64,000 bases of DNA from Bacillota bacterium (GTDB taxonomy: Bacteria; Bacillota; Bacilli; Paenibacillales; UBA4045): positions 206,913 to 270,912 of the forward strand of contig JAEZQY010000031.1 in assembly GCA_023441055.1 (NCBI GenBank). Direction: 5' to 3'. The translations under genes and the position numbers were made by a program. This document shows, piece after piece, positions 63,213-64,000 of the stretch (positions within the stretch are counted from its first letter, which is position 1; each line of letters opens with the position of its first letter). The notes below the pieces were generated by a model. It was not told the origin of the DNA. It saw nothing but the letters and a program-made list of their open reading frames with translations, and made no database searches.

Positions 63213-63674
63213 TCATATTTTTTCGTTCTTACGCATTGCACCCAATACAAGATTGTAACCATCAATATCTTGTATATGAGCATTTTTATACTCCCACTGG
63301 CCATGCACTCCAGCAAATGGCTCAATAGCAATAATTCCGCCTTTACTTCGTACCTCTTCAACATATTGATCCAAGTCTTCCCATGCTATGTGGATAAATG
63401 TATCCCATCCATGCTCAGGTCCTTCCCATTTCGTCGGATAAGTAGAGCGTTTCTGCGAGGCAACATTGGGTCTAATATCATTTTTAGATTTTGCCTGTTG
63501 TAAGATAAACAACATTCCGTCTCGCTCAGCATGCCCCCAGTCATCCACCTTACATCCCAGTACATCCCGATAGTATTCTTGGGATTTTATTAAATCAGAT
63601 ACAAGTCTAACTTGAATTGTGCGTCCAAGCTTCACTTCCGATGTAGTGTTATCAGCATTCTGATTAACTTTCAT
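63213..63674 (-). CDS. VOC family protein
   Basis: The 153 residues show GRTIQVRLVSDLIKSQEYYRDVL, WDTFIHIAWEDLDQYVEEVR and YKNAHIQDIDGYNLVLGAM. GAGAGGAG lies before the ATG at 63674. The cassette ends pair perfectly over nine bases (GTTATAGGA / TCCTATAAC). Confidence 0.88.
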   Translation of the reverse strand: MKVNQNADNTTSEVKLGRTIQVRLVSDLIKSQEYYRDVLGCKVDDWGHAERDGMLFILQQAKSKNDIRPNVASQKRSTYPTKWEGPEHGWDTFIHIAWEDLDQYVEEVRSKGGIIAIEPFAGVHGQWEYKNAHIQDIDGYNLVLGAMRKNEKI

Positions 63675-63747
63675 GATATTTCTCCTCTCAATAAATATAT
63701 TCAATGATTTATGTGTGCAGTTTAATATGTTAGATTGCGCTGATTTC

Positions 63748-63925
63748 CTATAACGTTTCCGTGTTCACGACGTCCTATCACCCTAAATTGCTAATCGCAC
63801 GACTAGTGCGATCGGCTGGCCGCGACCGCGGTTGGGTGATGGGATGTGTCCCGGCAATCACTTCTTCGACTTATCTTCCGGGACCGAGGCGGCTTGTCCG
63901 CCGATGCGTGAACACATTGTTATAG
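63748..63925 (-). repeat. attC-like cassette recombination site, complete (rightmost)
   Basis: Left box CTATAAC, right box GTTATAG. Inner stem TATCACCCTAA / TTGGGTGATG, apical ATCGCACGACTAGTGCGAT, TCCCGG/CCGGGA and GGCGG/CCGCC. Here, as in all full copies, TGTTCACG is 7 bases from the left box but 4 bases from the right one. After it begins the next cassette (conserved GATGTCAGCGCC), which runs beyond the window. Confidence 0.94.
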
Positions 63926-64000
63926 GATGTCAGCGCCTTCTTCGAATATCTTGCAAAATAGGCTATTATTAAATCTCTGTTATTCAGTTAGTAACATTTT

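Noticed and set aside
48900..64000. The repeats as MITEs or another transposon-derived family
   Set aside because: The bases flanking each copy do not form target duplications; instead they pair across the gene unit, and gene direction and spacing are constant. That fits recombination sites better than transposons.
48900..64000. The repeats as a CRISPR array
   Set aside because: Repeat units are over 150 bases, variable and separated by protein genes, and there are no cas genes.

Overview
The window looks like a chromosomal segment of a Paenibacillus-like member of the Bacillales. The acsA / acuA-acuC / ccpA neighbourhood is the conserved Bacillus-type acetate and catabolite-control locus. 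The stalk-domain (copper amine oxidase N-terminal-like) secreted protein, the YwiC-like protein and the SD-rich start sites also fit. No rRNA or tRNA gene, CRISPR array or insertion sequence was recognised.

Left part (1-22 kb) is ordinary core chromosome with fairly balanced base composition. It holds the 3' part of a class A penicillin-binding protein; acetyl-CoA synthetase divergent from its acetyltransferase AcuA and deacetylase AcuC; MTA/SAH nucleosidase; CcpA; a PTS unit (NagE-like EIICBA overlapping an enzyme I gene, no HPr gene between them); a two-component block (MHYT hybrid kinase, PAS kinase, single-domain receiver, receiver-HD-GYP phosphodiesterase); a YwiC-like membrane protein; and a GMC oxidoreductase / DUF4180 / Maf / GNAT cluster. 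CcpA, AcsA/AcuA/AcuC and the PTS proteins together make a carbon-use control region.

Middle part (about 22-38 kb) changes character. It is a long run of short, AT-rich, single-purpose genes, all on the minus strand: GNAT acetyltransferases, VOC (glyoxalase-fold) proteins, Nudix, methyltransferases, HAD, DinB, kinase-like, SMI1-type and small membrane or lipoproteins. Several are broken (HAD, UvrA-like fragment, lipoprotein).

Right part (about 38.5-64 kb) continues the same gene types, but each gene is separated from the next by a copy of a structured repeat of about 155-190 bp. Thirteen copies are full length or nearly so, and about twelve more are remnants whose preservation falls off from right to left. 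The repeat has all the formal properties of an integron attC site: outer boxes of the RYYYAAC / GTTRRRY type, inner L-type boxes, an asymmetric spacer, and one gene per repeat with the site just after the stop codon. Most telling, the variable bases at the two ends of each cassette are complementary to each other, not to the other end of the same repeat. Stem bases covary between copies, so a folded, branched single-strand form is under selection. I read this as an integron-like cassette array in a Firmicute. Its young end, and the expected integrase, should lie just right of the window. Within it are two holin-like type I toxins (one with a recognisable antisense RNA) and a DUF2281/Doc pair with a broken toxin. 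These fit the known role of toxin-antitoxin cassettes in stabilising large arrays.
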